A stretch of 64,000 bases of DNA from Streptomyces chattanoogensis (GTDB taxonomy: Bacteria; Actinomycetota; Actinomycetes; Streptomycetales; Streptomycetaceae). Each line of letters starts with the position of its first letter. The first letter of the stretch is position 1. Of the stretch, positions 1 through 6,858 are shown in pieces. A model generated the notes under the pieces. That model saw only the letters and a list, made by a program, of their open reading frames with translations, made no database searches and was not told the DNA's origin. Location: NCBI RefSeq assembly GCF_001294335.1, contig NZ_LGKG01000090.1:83245-147244 (forward strand), in the 5' to 3' direction. The position numbers were made by a program, and so were the translations under genes.

Positions 1-2
1 GG

Positions 3-686
3 CACGACGGACTCACCGGCACCGTGCTGGCCGCGGCCGGGGTCGCGGTGTTCTCCGGGGCCGGTTTCGTGGCCGTCGAGGCACGGCGGCGCACGCCGAT
101 GCTGCCGCTGGAGCTGTTCCGGAGGCGTGGCGTCAGCGTGCCGGTCATCGCGGGCTTCGCCCTCAACGCTGCTTTCTACGGCGGGGTGTTCGTCCTGAGC
201 CTCTTCTTCCAGGAGCAGCGGGGGCAGTCGGCGCTCTCGGCAGGGCTGATGTTCGTGCCGATGGCGGCGATCACCGCCGTCTTCAATTACCTCTCGCCCC
301 GGGCGGTCGCCCGCTACGGCTCGCGGACGGTGGTCGTCGTAGGACTGCTGACCGGTGCGCTGGGCTGCGGCGGGCTGCTCACCGTCGACACGGGCACGCC
401 CGCGTGGCCGACCGCCCTGCTGATGATCCCGCTGGGCGTCGGCGGCTCCCTGGCCATGCCGGCACTGACCTCCCTGATGCTCGACAGCGTCGCCGCCGAG
501 CGCGCCGGCACGGCAGCGGCGCTGCTCAACACCAGCCGTCAGACGGGCGGAGCGCTCAGCATCGCCGTCTTCGGTGCGCTCCTCGCGGGGGGCTTCGCAC
601 CGGGGATGCAGGAGAGCCTGCTGCTCGCCGCCTGCCTGCTGGCGGCCACGGCGCTGGGCGCGGCGGCACTGCTGCCACGGCGGTGA
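3..686 (+). CDS. MFS drug exporter (DHA2/EmrB-QacA type), C-terminal part, cut by window edge
   Basis: Proton-driven multidrug exporter of the inner membrane, judged from the C-terminal half only. The frame is open from base 3, so the true start lies before the window and the GTG at 24 is internal. The visible ~227 residues begin with the 'LPLELFRRR' segment that in DHA2 transporters follows the central loop, then about six hydrophobic helices, with the typical 'TAAALLNTSRQTGGALSIAVFGALL' region (start of a late helix, here split: TAAALLNTSRQTGG then ALSIAVFG). No partner gene is visible. It ends in TGA at 684-686, followed by a long intergenic region. Substrate cannot be told from sequence. 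The family call is firm; the 14-helix subtype is inferred from the C-terminal pattern. Confidence 0.85.
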   Translation, partial: HDGLTGTVLAAAGVAVFSGAGFVAVEARRRTPMLPLELFRRRGVSVPVIAGFALNAAFYGGVFVLSLFFQEQRGQSALSAGLMFVPMAAITAVFNYLSPRAVARYGSRTVVVVGLLTGALGCGGLLTVDTGTPAWPTALLMIPLGVGGSLAMPALTSLMLDSVAAERAGTAAALLNTSRQTGGALSIAVFGALLAGGFAPGMQESLLLAACLLAATALGAAALLPRR

Positions 687-1139
687 GGGGCGCGGCGGTG
701 GTCGCAGCAGGAGCCCGGCGGGACGCCAAAACCCGGTGGGGCTGTGACAACCGTCACCCCGGCCTCCGGTATTAATGGTGCCGCATAGTAGATTGCGCGC
801 CATCGGCATATGAGATTTGTCCGTACTGACACGGATATACCCCGCACCGGAATGCGGATGCCCGGGCCGTCCGGTCCTCCCACCCACCTCTTAAGCGAAG
901 AGGGACTTCTGACGGGAAAACAGAATTCCCGGGATCTTCGGAGTCGCCGCAGCACGCCTGCACGCCCATTTCAAGAGCCTCGGAAACTACTAAGTGGGGT
1001 AGTGAGTGACCTCATTGCCCCGCATGCGCAGAGGTCCTAAGAATGGCGGCCCGAAAGGCGTCTTCGCAGCTCAGGCGCAGGGTCTGTGCAGAGCCTGCCG
1101 CACCGGGGGCGCTCCGCGCCCACCCGAGCGAGGTCACGA
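687..1139. other. intergenic region, probable promoter of the CAP-domain gene
   Basis: No coding potential is visible in these ~450 bases. The stretch 770-835 is clearly AT-richer than its surroundings and is the likeliest place for a promoter. A short hairpin, CCTCTT-AAGCG-AAGAGG, lies at 887-903 in the presumed leader. I looked for the conserved blocks of a c-di-AMP (ydaO) riboswitch, which precede many Streptomyces cell-wall hydrolase genes, and did not find them. Confidence 0.4.
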
Positions 1140-1775
1140 ATGACGAAGCACCGCAGGAAGACGCACCACCGGAAGATAATCATCGCTGCCGTCGCCGTCG
1201 GCGCCGTGGGTGTGCCTTCCGTCGCCATGGCCTGCATGGACGGCTCGCAGGAGTACTGGGGCCGGCATCACCGCCATGGGGGTGCGTCCTACGATCACTG
1301 GCGGACGGGGGCCCACCACCGGGGCCCGGCGTCGACCACCCACGCGCCGCAGACACCCACCGCATCCCCGAGCGCTTCGAAATCGGCCGCCCCGGCGTCC
1401 GGCGCTTCGGCCCGCGTGGTGGAACTCGTCAACAACGAGCGCAGCAAGGCCGGATGCGCACCGCTGGTCGTGAATGCGAAGCTGACAAAGGCCGCTCAGG
1501 CCCACAGCAAGGACATGGCGGATCACCGGAACATGTCCCACACGGGCTCCGACGGGTCGTCGCCGGGCGACCGGATCACACGCGCCGGCTATGACTGGAG
1601 CTCCTACGGCGAAAATGTCGCCTACGGTTATGCCACTCCCGAAAGCGTGATGAAGGGCTGGATGTCCAGCCCGGGGCACAAGCGCAACATCCTCGACTGC
1701 TCCTTCAAGGAGATCGGCGTCGGCCTGGCGCAGCCCGGCAATTACTGGACCCAGGACTTCGGCGCAGCCCGATAG
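1140..1775 (+). CDS. secreted CAP (SCP/PR1, YkwD-like) domain protein
   Basis: Extracellular CAP-superfamily protein of 211 residues. The chosen ATG is followed by a basic stretch (MTKHRRKTHHRK) and a hydrophobic core ending AVGVPSVAMA, a good Sec signal peptide; the in-frame GTG 54 bases upstream would bury it. After a His/Gly-rich and Pro/Ser/Thr linker (about residues 35-95) comes the CAP domain: VVELVNNERSKAG at its start, then the conserved His in NMSHTGSD, Glu in SYGENVAYG and the SSPGHKRNIL motif, ending in YWTQDFG. CAP proteins in bacteria have mostly unknown functions; proposed roles include wall binding, lipid binding and protease activity. The Cys just after the signal (VAMAC) is a poor lipobox, so lipidation is unlikely. 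A strong terminator follows. Confidence 0.9.
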   Translation: MTKHRRKTHHRKIIIAAVAVGAVGVPSVAMACMDGSQEYWGRHHRHGGASYDHWRTGAHHRGPASTTHAPQTPTASPSASKSAAPASGASARVVELVNNERSKAGCAPLVVNAKLTKAAQAHSKDMADHRNMSHTGSDGSSPGDRITRAGYDWSSYGENVAYGYATPESVMKGWMSSPGHKRNILDCSFKEIGVGLAQPGNYWTQDFGAAR

Positions 1776-1823
1776 CGGGCACGAGGCGTCGGCCACCGCG
1801 TCCCTCGCCACGGTCCCGGTTCC

Positions 1824-1865
1824 GATGCTTCGGTTGTGACGCTTCGGTTGTGATGCTTCGGTTCT
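1824..1865. repeat. 14-bp tandem repeat, three copies
   Basis: Three consecutive 14-bp units (gatgcttcggttgt, gacgcttcggttgt, gatgcttcggttct) lie between the CAP gene and its terminator. They differ at one position each. No function is apparent; slippage during replication is the simplest origin. Confidence 0.85.
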
Positions 1866-1908
1866 GATGCCGGCCGCCGGTGAGCGCACCGGTGACCTCA
1901 AGATCACG

Positions 1909-1939
1909 GAAGGCCCCACCGCCGCATGGTGGGGCCTTC
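1909..1939 (+). terminator. Rho-independent-type terminator of the CAP gene
   Basis: A perfect 12-bp stem (GAAGGCCCCACC / GGTGGGGCCTTC) with a 7-base loop, followed by a T-poor tail as is usual in Streptomyces. It lies 134 bases after the CAP gene stop codon. Confidence 0.85.
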
Positions 1940-2083
1940 TGCCGGATGCAGCGGTCGGCGTCACTCCGTAAGCTCGTATACGGGAGTGCCCGCTCGACGG
2001 GCAGCCTGAGGCGCCGATGTGTGACGTCCCCACCAGCTGCTCAGTGATGCATCGTCCCTGATGCCCCTGACGTGGAGTCCTTC

Positions 2084-2701
2084 ATGACCACACCGCGGGA
2101 CCTGCTGATCGCCGCCATGGACATGGCACCCAGTCGCCCTCTTGGGCAGGGCGACCTCGCGCTTGCGCTCGCCGGAGCCGAGCTGATCGATCTCCTGAAC
2201 GCGCAGGCCGTCGGTCTGGACGGCGACCGCATCGTGCCGGGCTATCGGCCCGCAATAGCCGATCACCTCTTGGACGAGGCCGCGTCGTCGCTCGTCCGCC
2301 AGGTGCCGTACGAGTCGGTCGACGACTGGCTGTGGCGCAGAGGCCGCGGCCTGTCCACGGCCTATGTGGCCGCCCTCGAGGCGGAAGGACAGCTCACTCG
2401 GCAGAGCCGCCGCGGCTGGATGCCTTTCCGGGCCGGTGACCTGGTGCTGGCCGAAACTCCCGCCCGCCGCGAGGCGGCGAACCGCTGGATGTCGGATGAG
2501 CCCGTCCTTGCCGCGCTTGCGGTGGCCGTCGGGATCCGCGACGAGCAGACCGGAGAGGACGGGGCGGACGTGGCCGACGATGCGGTGGTCACCGTGCTCG
2601 CCGCCCTCAATGACGCGTTGAGCCGCCTGGAGTTCGAACGGCAACGGCGAGCCATCGACGAGGAGGCCTTCAGCAACATCTGGCGGGGCAACAGCGATTG
2701 A
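2084..2701 (+). CDS. GPP34 (GOLPH3-like) phosphoprotein family protein
   Basis: Cytoplasmic protein of 205 residues related to the Golgi phosphoprotein GOLPH3/Vps74 fold; actinomycetes carry several paralogues of unknown function. The family signature is visible: TPRDLLIAAMD, then GQGDLALALAGAELIDL near the N-terminus, the 'DDWLWRRGRGL..AYVAALEAEGQL' helical segment, RRGWMPFRAGDLVLAETPARR, and a helical C-terminal half (VVTVLAALNDALSRLEFERQRR). ATG 2084 is preferred over the GTG at 2072 because GGAG stands about 7 bases before it. It is monocistronic with a decayed region downstream. Eukaryotic members bind PI4P; whether this one binds membrane lipids is not known. Confidence 0.85.
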   Translation: MTTPRDLLIAAMDMAPSRPLGQGDLALALAGAELIDLLNAQAVGLDGDRIVPGYRPAIADHLLDEAASSLVRQVPYESVDDWLWRRGRGLSTAYVAALEAEGQLTRQSRRGWMPFRAGDLVLAETPARREAANRWMSDEPVLAALAVAVGIRDEQTGEDGADVADDAVVTVLAALNDALSRLEFERQRRAIDEEAFSNIWRGNSD

Positions 2702-2714
2702 CGGCCGCACATCG

Positions 2715-2750
2715 TGTGCGGGTGCCTGTGCGGGTGCCTGTGCGGGTGCC
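2715..2750. repeat. 12-bp tandem repeat, three copies
   Basis: Three perfect copies of TGTGCGGGTGCC directly after the GPP34 gene. They stand at the left border of the block of decayed genes, and may mark a site of past rearrangement; that link is inference. Confidence 0.85.
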
Positions 2751-2830
2751 TGGGGTGGCGAGGCGAGTCCTCCTCAGCCGTCGAGCAGCCGCCATGCGGT
2801 GAGGGCGAGCCTGGCGCGTAGCAGGCCGGT

Positions 2831-3294
2831 GGGTGGGGTGAGTTCGGCGGGCTCGCAGTCGCAGCGGCCCTGCGGGCACGCGACCAGCACGGACCCGCGA
2901 TCCGCTGCCAACTCCTCCACCAGCCCGAACTCGACGACCGGCAACAGACCTGGTCGGCACGCCACTTCACCGACACCCCCTGGTTCAACCGCGACAAGGT
3001 CACCGCGTCGTGGCGGCACTACCTCGGCTCCCAGCCGCCACCCCATACGCCGCCCCCGCACGGGCCACCGACCTGACCGGCCTGCCACCCGCCTATATCG
3101 CCACCGCAGAACTCTGCCCCAATCGCGACGAAGACCTCACCTACGCACAGCGCCTGCTCGGGGCCGGCGTCTCCGTCGAACTGCACCAATGGCCCGGCAC
3201 CTTCCACGGCTCACACGCCATTCTGTCCGCCGACGTCTCCCAGCGACAGATCACTGAACTCGCCGCGGCCCTGCGTCGCGCCCTGGCCGAGTGA
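2831..3294 (+). pseudogene. alpha/beta hydrolase (fold-3 lipase/esterase) remnant, frameshifted
   Basis: The C-terminal half of an Aes/NlhH-type esterase is recognisable in two frames. In the first (from about 2831) the text runs GWGEFGGLAVAAALRARD, then residues ending in SWRHYLG; in the second (from about 3040) PYAAPARATDLTGLPPAYI, the Asp-bearing AELCPNRDEDL and the His-bearing GTFHGSHA, to a stop at 3292-3294. The frame changes between about 3030 and 3060. The nucleophile elbow, normally GDSAGG, reads GEFGG and lacks the catalytic Ser, and the N-terminal half with HGGG is absent. Hence a dead gene, not a short active one. Confidence 0.8.
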
Positions 3295-3410
3295 GGTGGT
3301 CGGCCAGGCCGACCACCTCCTTGCCACGCCCCCCTGATGAAAGACCATTCCTCCTGCTCCTGCTCCTGCTCCTCTTCGGGTCCTTTGTCCACCTGCGTCA
3401 AGATGGCCAG

Positions 3411-3670
3411 GTGCGCGCTGAGCAGCCGGTGTTCGACCCCGGGCGGGACGGCTGGCAGTTGATGGCTTTCCATGTGGAGACCGACGCCGTCCTCCACGCC
3501 GACCTCCACGCCGACCATGGGGAAGTGCACCCCGACGCGGACGAATTCGTCTCCTGCCTCACCGGCGGGATACGCCTCTACCTCCGCCCGGAGCGGCCGG
3601 GATGAACGTCACCCTGCCGCGTGGCAGCCGCCTGGAGAAGCGGACCGAAGCCCAGGTCGGGGCCGACCGC
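3411..3670 (+). pseudogene. cupin-domain protein remnant, internally deleted
   Basis: One frame reads FDPGRDGWQLMAFHVETDA, a His-containing region with HPDADEFVSCLTGGIRLYLRPERPG, as in a cupin of the 'dimeric beta-barrel, HPDGDE' type, and stops at 3605. A second frame starting at 3602 reads NVTLPRGSRLEKRTEA, which looks like the C-terminal end of the same family. The middle of the barrel is missing and the frame is lost at about 3600. A 12-base duplication (CTCCACGCCGAC twice, about 3491-3514) adds four residues to the metal-binding region. Together with the preceding hydrolase remnant this forms a decayed block of about 900 bases. Confidence 0.65.
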
Positions 3671-3841
3671 CTGGCGTGTTTCCGGCCTTGGCGGCGGTCT
3701 GATGCAACCCGTGATCGATGCCCGGTGTTCTTTGAGATGAGTGCGAGAGGAGCCGGGAGAGCCCGGAGGGCCCGCAGAGCTGGGCGGCTTCCGGGGCCGA
3801 AAGGCAGGTCTCGCCGACGGAAGGGTAAGGAACGTTCTCTC

Positions 3842-4540
3842 ATGATCAACGGCTCTCCCGAAGGACCACAGCCGCAGCCCTCGCCCGCGGTGCTGCAAGC
3901 GGCACTCTTCGACCTCGACGGGACGCTCATCGCCACCGAACACCGCAGCCGTGCCGCCTGGACCCGGCTCTTCGAGGCCCATGGCCTGGTCGTCGACGAT
4001 GCGCTGCTCGCCACCTTCGTCGGGCGGCGCGGTCAGGAGGCCCTGGCCGATCATGTCCACCGCTTCCCCGGAAGCACGGTCGAGGAGCTCTTCGCCGAGG
4101 CCGTCGGATATCTCAACGGCCCTGGCATACCACCCCCTTACGCCGTGCAGGGAGCCGAGGCACTGCTGAAGAGGCTGCACACCGAGGGGATACCGATGGC
4201 GGTGGTCACTTCAGGGCTGCGGGAGCACGCGCAAGCACTGCTCGAGCTGGTGGGCGGCCCGCAGCTCTTCGCCGCGATGATCACCGCCGAGGACGTGAGC
4301 CGGGGCAAGCCGGACCCGGAAGGCTATCTGGCGGGGTGTGCGGCGCTGGGGGTCGAGCCCGGACGTGCGGTGGCGTTCGAGGACGCACCCGCCGGCGTGG
4401 CGGCCGCACAGGCAGCCGGGATGGCCTGTGTGGGCCTGACGACGACGCACACCCGCTCCGACCTGCGGGCCGCGGATCTCGTGGTGCCCGACCTCACCAC
4501 GGTCGGCTGGCCACCGGTTCCGCTCAACGCCATCGCCTGA
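3842..4540 (+). CDS. HAD-superfamily phosphatase (beta-phosphoglucomutase-like subfamily)
   Basis: Cytosolic Mg-dependent phosphatase or phosphomutase of 232 residues. Motif I is ALFDLDGTL near residue 22, with both catalytic aspartates; a helical cap domain follows; motif II lies in AVVTSG, motif III Lys in VSRGKPDPEGY, and motif IV in VAFEDAPAGVAAAQAAGM. The order and spacing fit the subclass of small-molecule sugar-phosphate phosphatases. ATG 3842 is chosen because AAGGAA precedes it at good distance; the frame is open further upstream only through the decayed cupin. The MFS transporter gene begins 27 bases after the stop, so the two are probably co-transcribed. Substrate is not predictable. 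Confidence 0.88.
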   Translation: MINGSPEGPQPQPSPAVLQAALFDLDGTLIATEHRSRAAWTRLFEAHGLVVDDALLATFVGRRGQEALADHVHRFPGSTVEELFAEAVGYLNGPGIPPPYAVQGAEALLKRLHTEGIPMAVVTSGLREHAQALLELVGGPQLFAAMITAEDVSRGKPDPEGYLAGCAALGVEPGRAVAFEDAPAGVAAAQAAGMACVGLTTTHTRSDLRAADLVVPDLTTVGWPPVPLNAIA

Positions 4541-4567
4541 CGCACTCTCACAAGGACTGGCCTCACC

Positions 4568-6064
4568 ATGCAGCACCAGCAGCCTGGTACGAAAAGCAGG
4601 GAAGCGCCCCGGCATGCCCTCGCCCCGCGGCCCGGCGCCCGGCAGGGTGGGGTCCCGGGGCGGCGGTGGCGGCTGCTCGTGGTGCTGCTGGCAGCGCAGT
4701 TCATGGCCAATGTGGACACCGCAATCGTCAATATCGCCGCGCCGTCGATCCAGAGTGATCTCGGCGCCTCCGGCGGCGAGGCGGGCCTGGTGATTTCCGG
4801 CTATGTGATGGCGTACGCCGTCCTCCTGGTGACCGGAGCCCGGCTGGGCTCCCTGCACGGCCACCGCCGGGTCTTCACCATCGGGATGACCGTCTTCACG
4901 GCGGCCTCACTCGCCTGCGCCCTGGCGCCGGGCTCCGTGGTGCTGATCGTCGCCAGGGTCGTCCAGGGCGCCGGCGCGGCCCTGATGGTGCCCCAAGTGC
5001 TGAGCGGCATCCAGCTGCACTTCACCGGTCAGCAGCGGATCAAGGCCCTGGGCTACTACGCCATCGCCCTGTCCGGGGGCGCCGTGGCAGGGCAGGCGCT
5101 GGGCGGAGTGCTCATAGCCGCGGACCTCTTCGGCACCGGCTGGCGCCCGATCTTCCTGATCAATGTCCCGGTCGGGCTGCTGCTCATAGCGGCGGCGCTG
5201 CGCGTGATGCCCAGGGACGAAGAGGCCCGTGAGACACAGGAACTGGACCTGCGGGGGATGGCGCTCCTGTCGGCGGCGGTCCTGCTGCTCATCGTGCCGT
5301 TACTGCTCGGCACGGATCAGGGGTGGCCGGCCTGGACATGGGTGTGCCTGGGGCTGAGCCTTCCGGTGCTGGTGGGCTTCCGGCTGAGCCAGCGGGCACT
5401 GTCCGCACGAGGAGGGCGACCACTGATAGCCGAGGAGGTGATCCGCCAGCCGGCCGTCCGCTGGTGGCTGTGTGCTCACGCCATGACCACCATGACGTAC
5501 TTCGCCCTGCTGTTCGTCCTGGCGGTCTACCTCCAGGACGGCCTGGGCCGGGGCCCGGCCTACGCAGGCCTGGCCATGGTCTCCTGGGTGGCCGCCTTTG
5601 GGCTCGGCGGCCCGCTGCTGGCCCGGACCCCGGAACGCAGCAGGGCGGTCATGCCGGCGCTGGGCTGTCTGGTCCTGGCCGCGGGGTATGTCGCCATATG
5701 CGCCTGTCTGGTGGCCGGGCAGCGTTCCGGACCGGTGATGTTCGGGTTGCTGGGCCTGGGCGGTCTGGGGCTGGGGATCAGCTCCAACTCCCTCATCGGC
5801 GCGATGACGTTCGCCCTGCCGGAGCGCTATGCCGCCGACCTCTCCGGCGTGATCAGCACCAATGGGCAGCTCGCCGCAGCGCTGGGGGTCGCCACCTTGG
5901 GCGGCATCTATCTCTCACTGGCGGCGAGTGGTTCGGCGTCTCTCTCGGTCCACGCCCTGGAGGTCGTGCTCGGCATCTCGGCCGTGCTGTCACTGCTCAG
6001 CGCGGCGGCAGCCCAGCTGGCCAACCGCCGCCGGGCAGCCGATGCCGCATCCGGGGCGCCCTGA
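4568..6064 (+). CDS. MFS transporter, DHA2 (EmrB/QacA) family
   Basis: Inner-membrane exporter of 498 residues with about 14 hydrophobic helices. Visible DHA2 marks are FMANVDTAIVNIAAPSIQ in helix 1 (the family D-x-T-I-V-N motif), the arginine-rich loop GSLHGHRR between helices 2 and 3, the motif C-like GGAVAGQALGGVL in helix 5, and WRPIFLINVPVGL in helix 6. The first 35 residues are hydrophilic. ATG 4568 has AAGGA about 12 bases upstream. It follows the HAD phosphatase gene closely and is probably in the same transcript. A regulator is not adjacent, the next gene being a MarR gene with its own promoter region 245 bases on. Confidence 0.9.
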   Translation: MQHQQPGTKSREAPRHALAPRPGARQGGVPGRRWRLLVVLLAAQFMANVDTAIVNIAAPSIQSDLGASGGEAGLVISGYVMAYAVLLVTGARLGSLHGHRRVFTIGMTVFTAASLACALAPGSVVLIVARVVQGAGAALMVPQVLSGIQLHFTGQQRIKALGYYAIALSGGAVAGQALGGVLIAADLFGTGWRPIFLINVPVGLLLIAAALRVMPRDEEARETQELDLRGMALLSAAVLLLIVPLLLGTDQGWPAWTWVCLGLSLPVLVGFRLSQRALSARGGRPLIAEEVIRQPAVRWWLCAHAMTTMTYFALLFVLAVYLQDGLGRGPAYAGLAMVSWVAAFGLGGPLLARTPERSRAVMPALGCLVLAAGYVAICACLVAGQRSGPVMFGLLGLGGLGLGISSNSLIGAMTFALPERYAADLSGVISTNGQLAAALGVATLGGIYLSLAASGSASLSVHALEVVLGISAVLSLLSAAAAQLANRRRAADAASGAP

Positions 6065-6118
6065 AGCGTCCGGCCACCAGCGAGCCATCCATCCATTCGG
6101 CTGGCCAGCGGTTCGGGT

Positions 6119-6142
6119 GGTTCAGCGGTTCAGCGGTTCAGC
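6119..6142. repeat. 8-bp tandem repeat, three copies
   Basis: GGTTCAGC is repeated three times without change in the intergenic region between the exporter gene and the MarR gene, 55 bases after the stop codon. Confidence 0.8.
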
Positions 6143-6227
6143 GGTCCGTGAGGCCCGGATCAAGTCCCGACCCCCGCCTCCGTGTTGGGAGGGGGTGTTC
6201 TCGCCCCGGCCCGAACGCGAGGCTAGA

Positions 6228-6245
6228 CTTGCTAGGTACAAGCAA
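6228..6245. promoter_or_regulatory. probable MarR operator over the marR-exporter promoter
   Basis: The inverted pair CTTG-N7-CAAG (6228-6242) is nested with TTGC and GCAA (6229-6245) in an otherwise AT-richer stretch 65-80 bases before the MarR gene. TTG/CAA dyads of this spacing are usual for MarR proteins. A possible -10 box, TAGACT, overlaps at 6224-6229. Autoregulation of the two-gene operon is the expected consequence. Confidence 0.5.
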
Positions 6246-6309
6246 TATGTTTATCGGACCGACAGGGCTACGGCAGTTGTCGGGGGGATCACGGCGATGG
6301 ATCACAACG

Positions 6310-6858
6310 ATGGATAAGGGCACGGACTGCCCGAGCAACCGGACGGGGTCGCAGGTCACGGCCGCTTCGGGGCTGACCGAAGCGGCCGCCGGGCTGGGCA
6401 CGGAGATCGTTCGCTTCTCGCGGCTGATCGCGGCGTGGAAGCAGCGGGCCAAGCACGACACCGGCGCGGCCGACCGGGTGCTGCTGGCCCGGCTGGTGGT
6501 CGGCGGGGACCGCAGGGCGACCGATCTGGCCGCGGATGCCTTCTTGGACCTTTCGACGGTCAGCCGGCAGGTGCGCTCGCTGGTGGAACGGGGCCTGGTG
6601 GCCCGGCGCCCGGATCCGGAGGACCGCCGCGGGACGCTGCTGACCGCCACCGACGCGGGGCGGGCCGCCTTCGAGCAGTACCGGCGGCAGCGCGACGCCG
6701 AACTGGCCGCGCTTCTCGAGCCGTGGCCGCCGCAGGACCGGGCCGATCTGATCCGGCTGCTGGGCCGGCTCAACGAGGACTTGGCAGAACAACACGCACG
6801 GCAGGTCCCGGGCGGAGACCAGGGCGCCGCCGTGAAGCAAGGAGTCACAGACGTATGA
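6310..6858 (+). CDS. MarR-family transcriptional regulator
   Basis: Dimeric winged-helix repressor of 182 residues. The recognition region is clear: RATDLAADAFLDLSTVSRQVRSLVERGLVARRPDPEDRRGTLL (split here: DLSTVSRQVRSLVERGLV is the recognition helix, RRPDPEDRRG the wing). Its stop overlaps the ATG of the following exporter (ATGA), so both come from one mRNA, and the dyad at 6228-6245 suggests autoregulation relieved by an exported compound. The frame is open far upstream, but ATG 6310 is the first start that fits the family length. A six-codon ORF (ATG 6297 to TAA 6317) with a good GGGGGGA box overlaps this start, so translation may be coupled to it. Confidence 0.9.
   Translation: MDKGTDCPSNRTGSQVTAASGLTEAAAGLGTEIVRFSRLIAAWKQRAKHDTGAADRVLLARLVVGGDRRATDLAADAFLDLSTVSRQVRSLVERGLVARRPDPEDRRGTLLTATDAGRAAFEQYRRQRDAELAALLEPWPPQDRADLIRLLGRLNEDLAEQHARQVPGGDQGAAVKQGVTDV

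Noticed and set aside
780..1139. Possible c-di-AMP (ydaO-type) riboswitch before the CAP-domain gene
   Set aside because: The region is long and holds a hairpin, but the conserved internal blocks of that riboswitch are not found.
1140..1240. Lipoprotein signal in the CAP-domain protein
   Set aside because: The sequence before the first Cys is VAMA, with Met at -2 and Ala at -3, a poor lipobox; a simple signal peptidase I site fits better.
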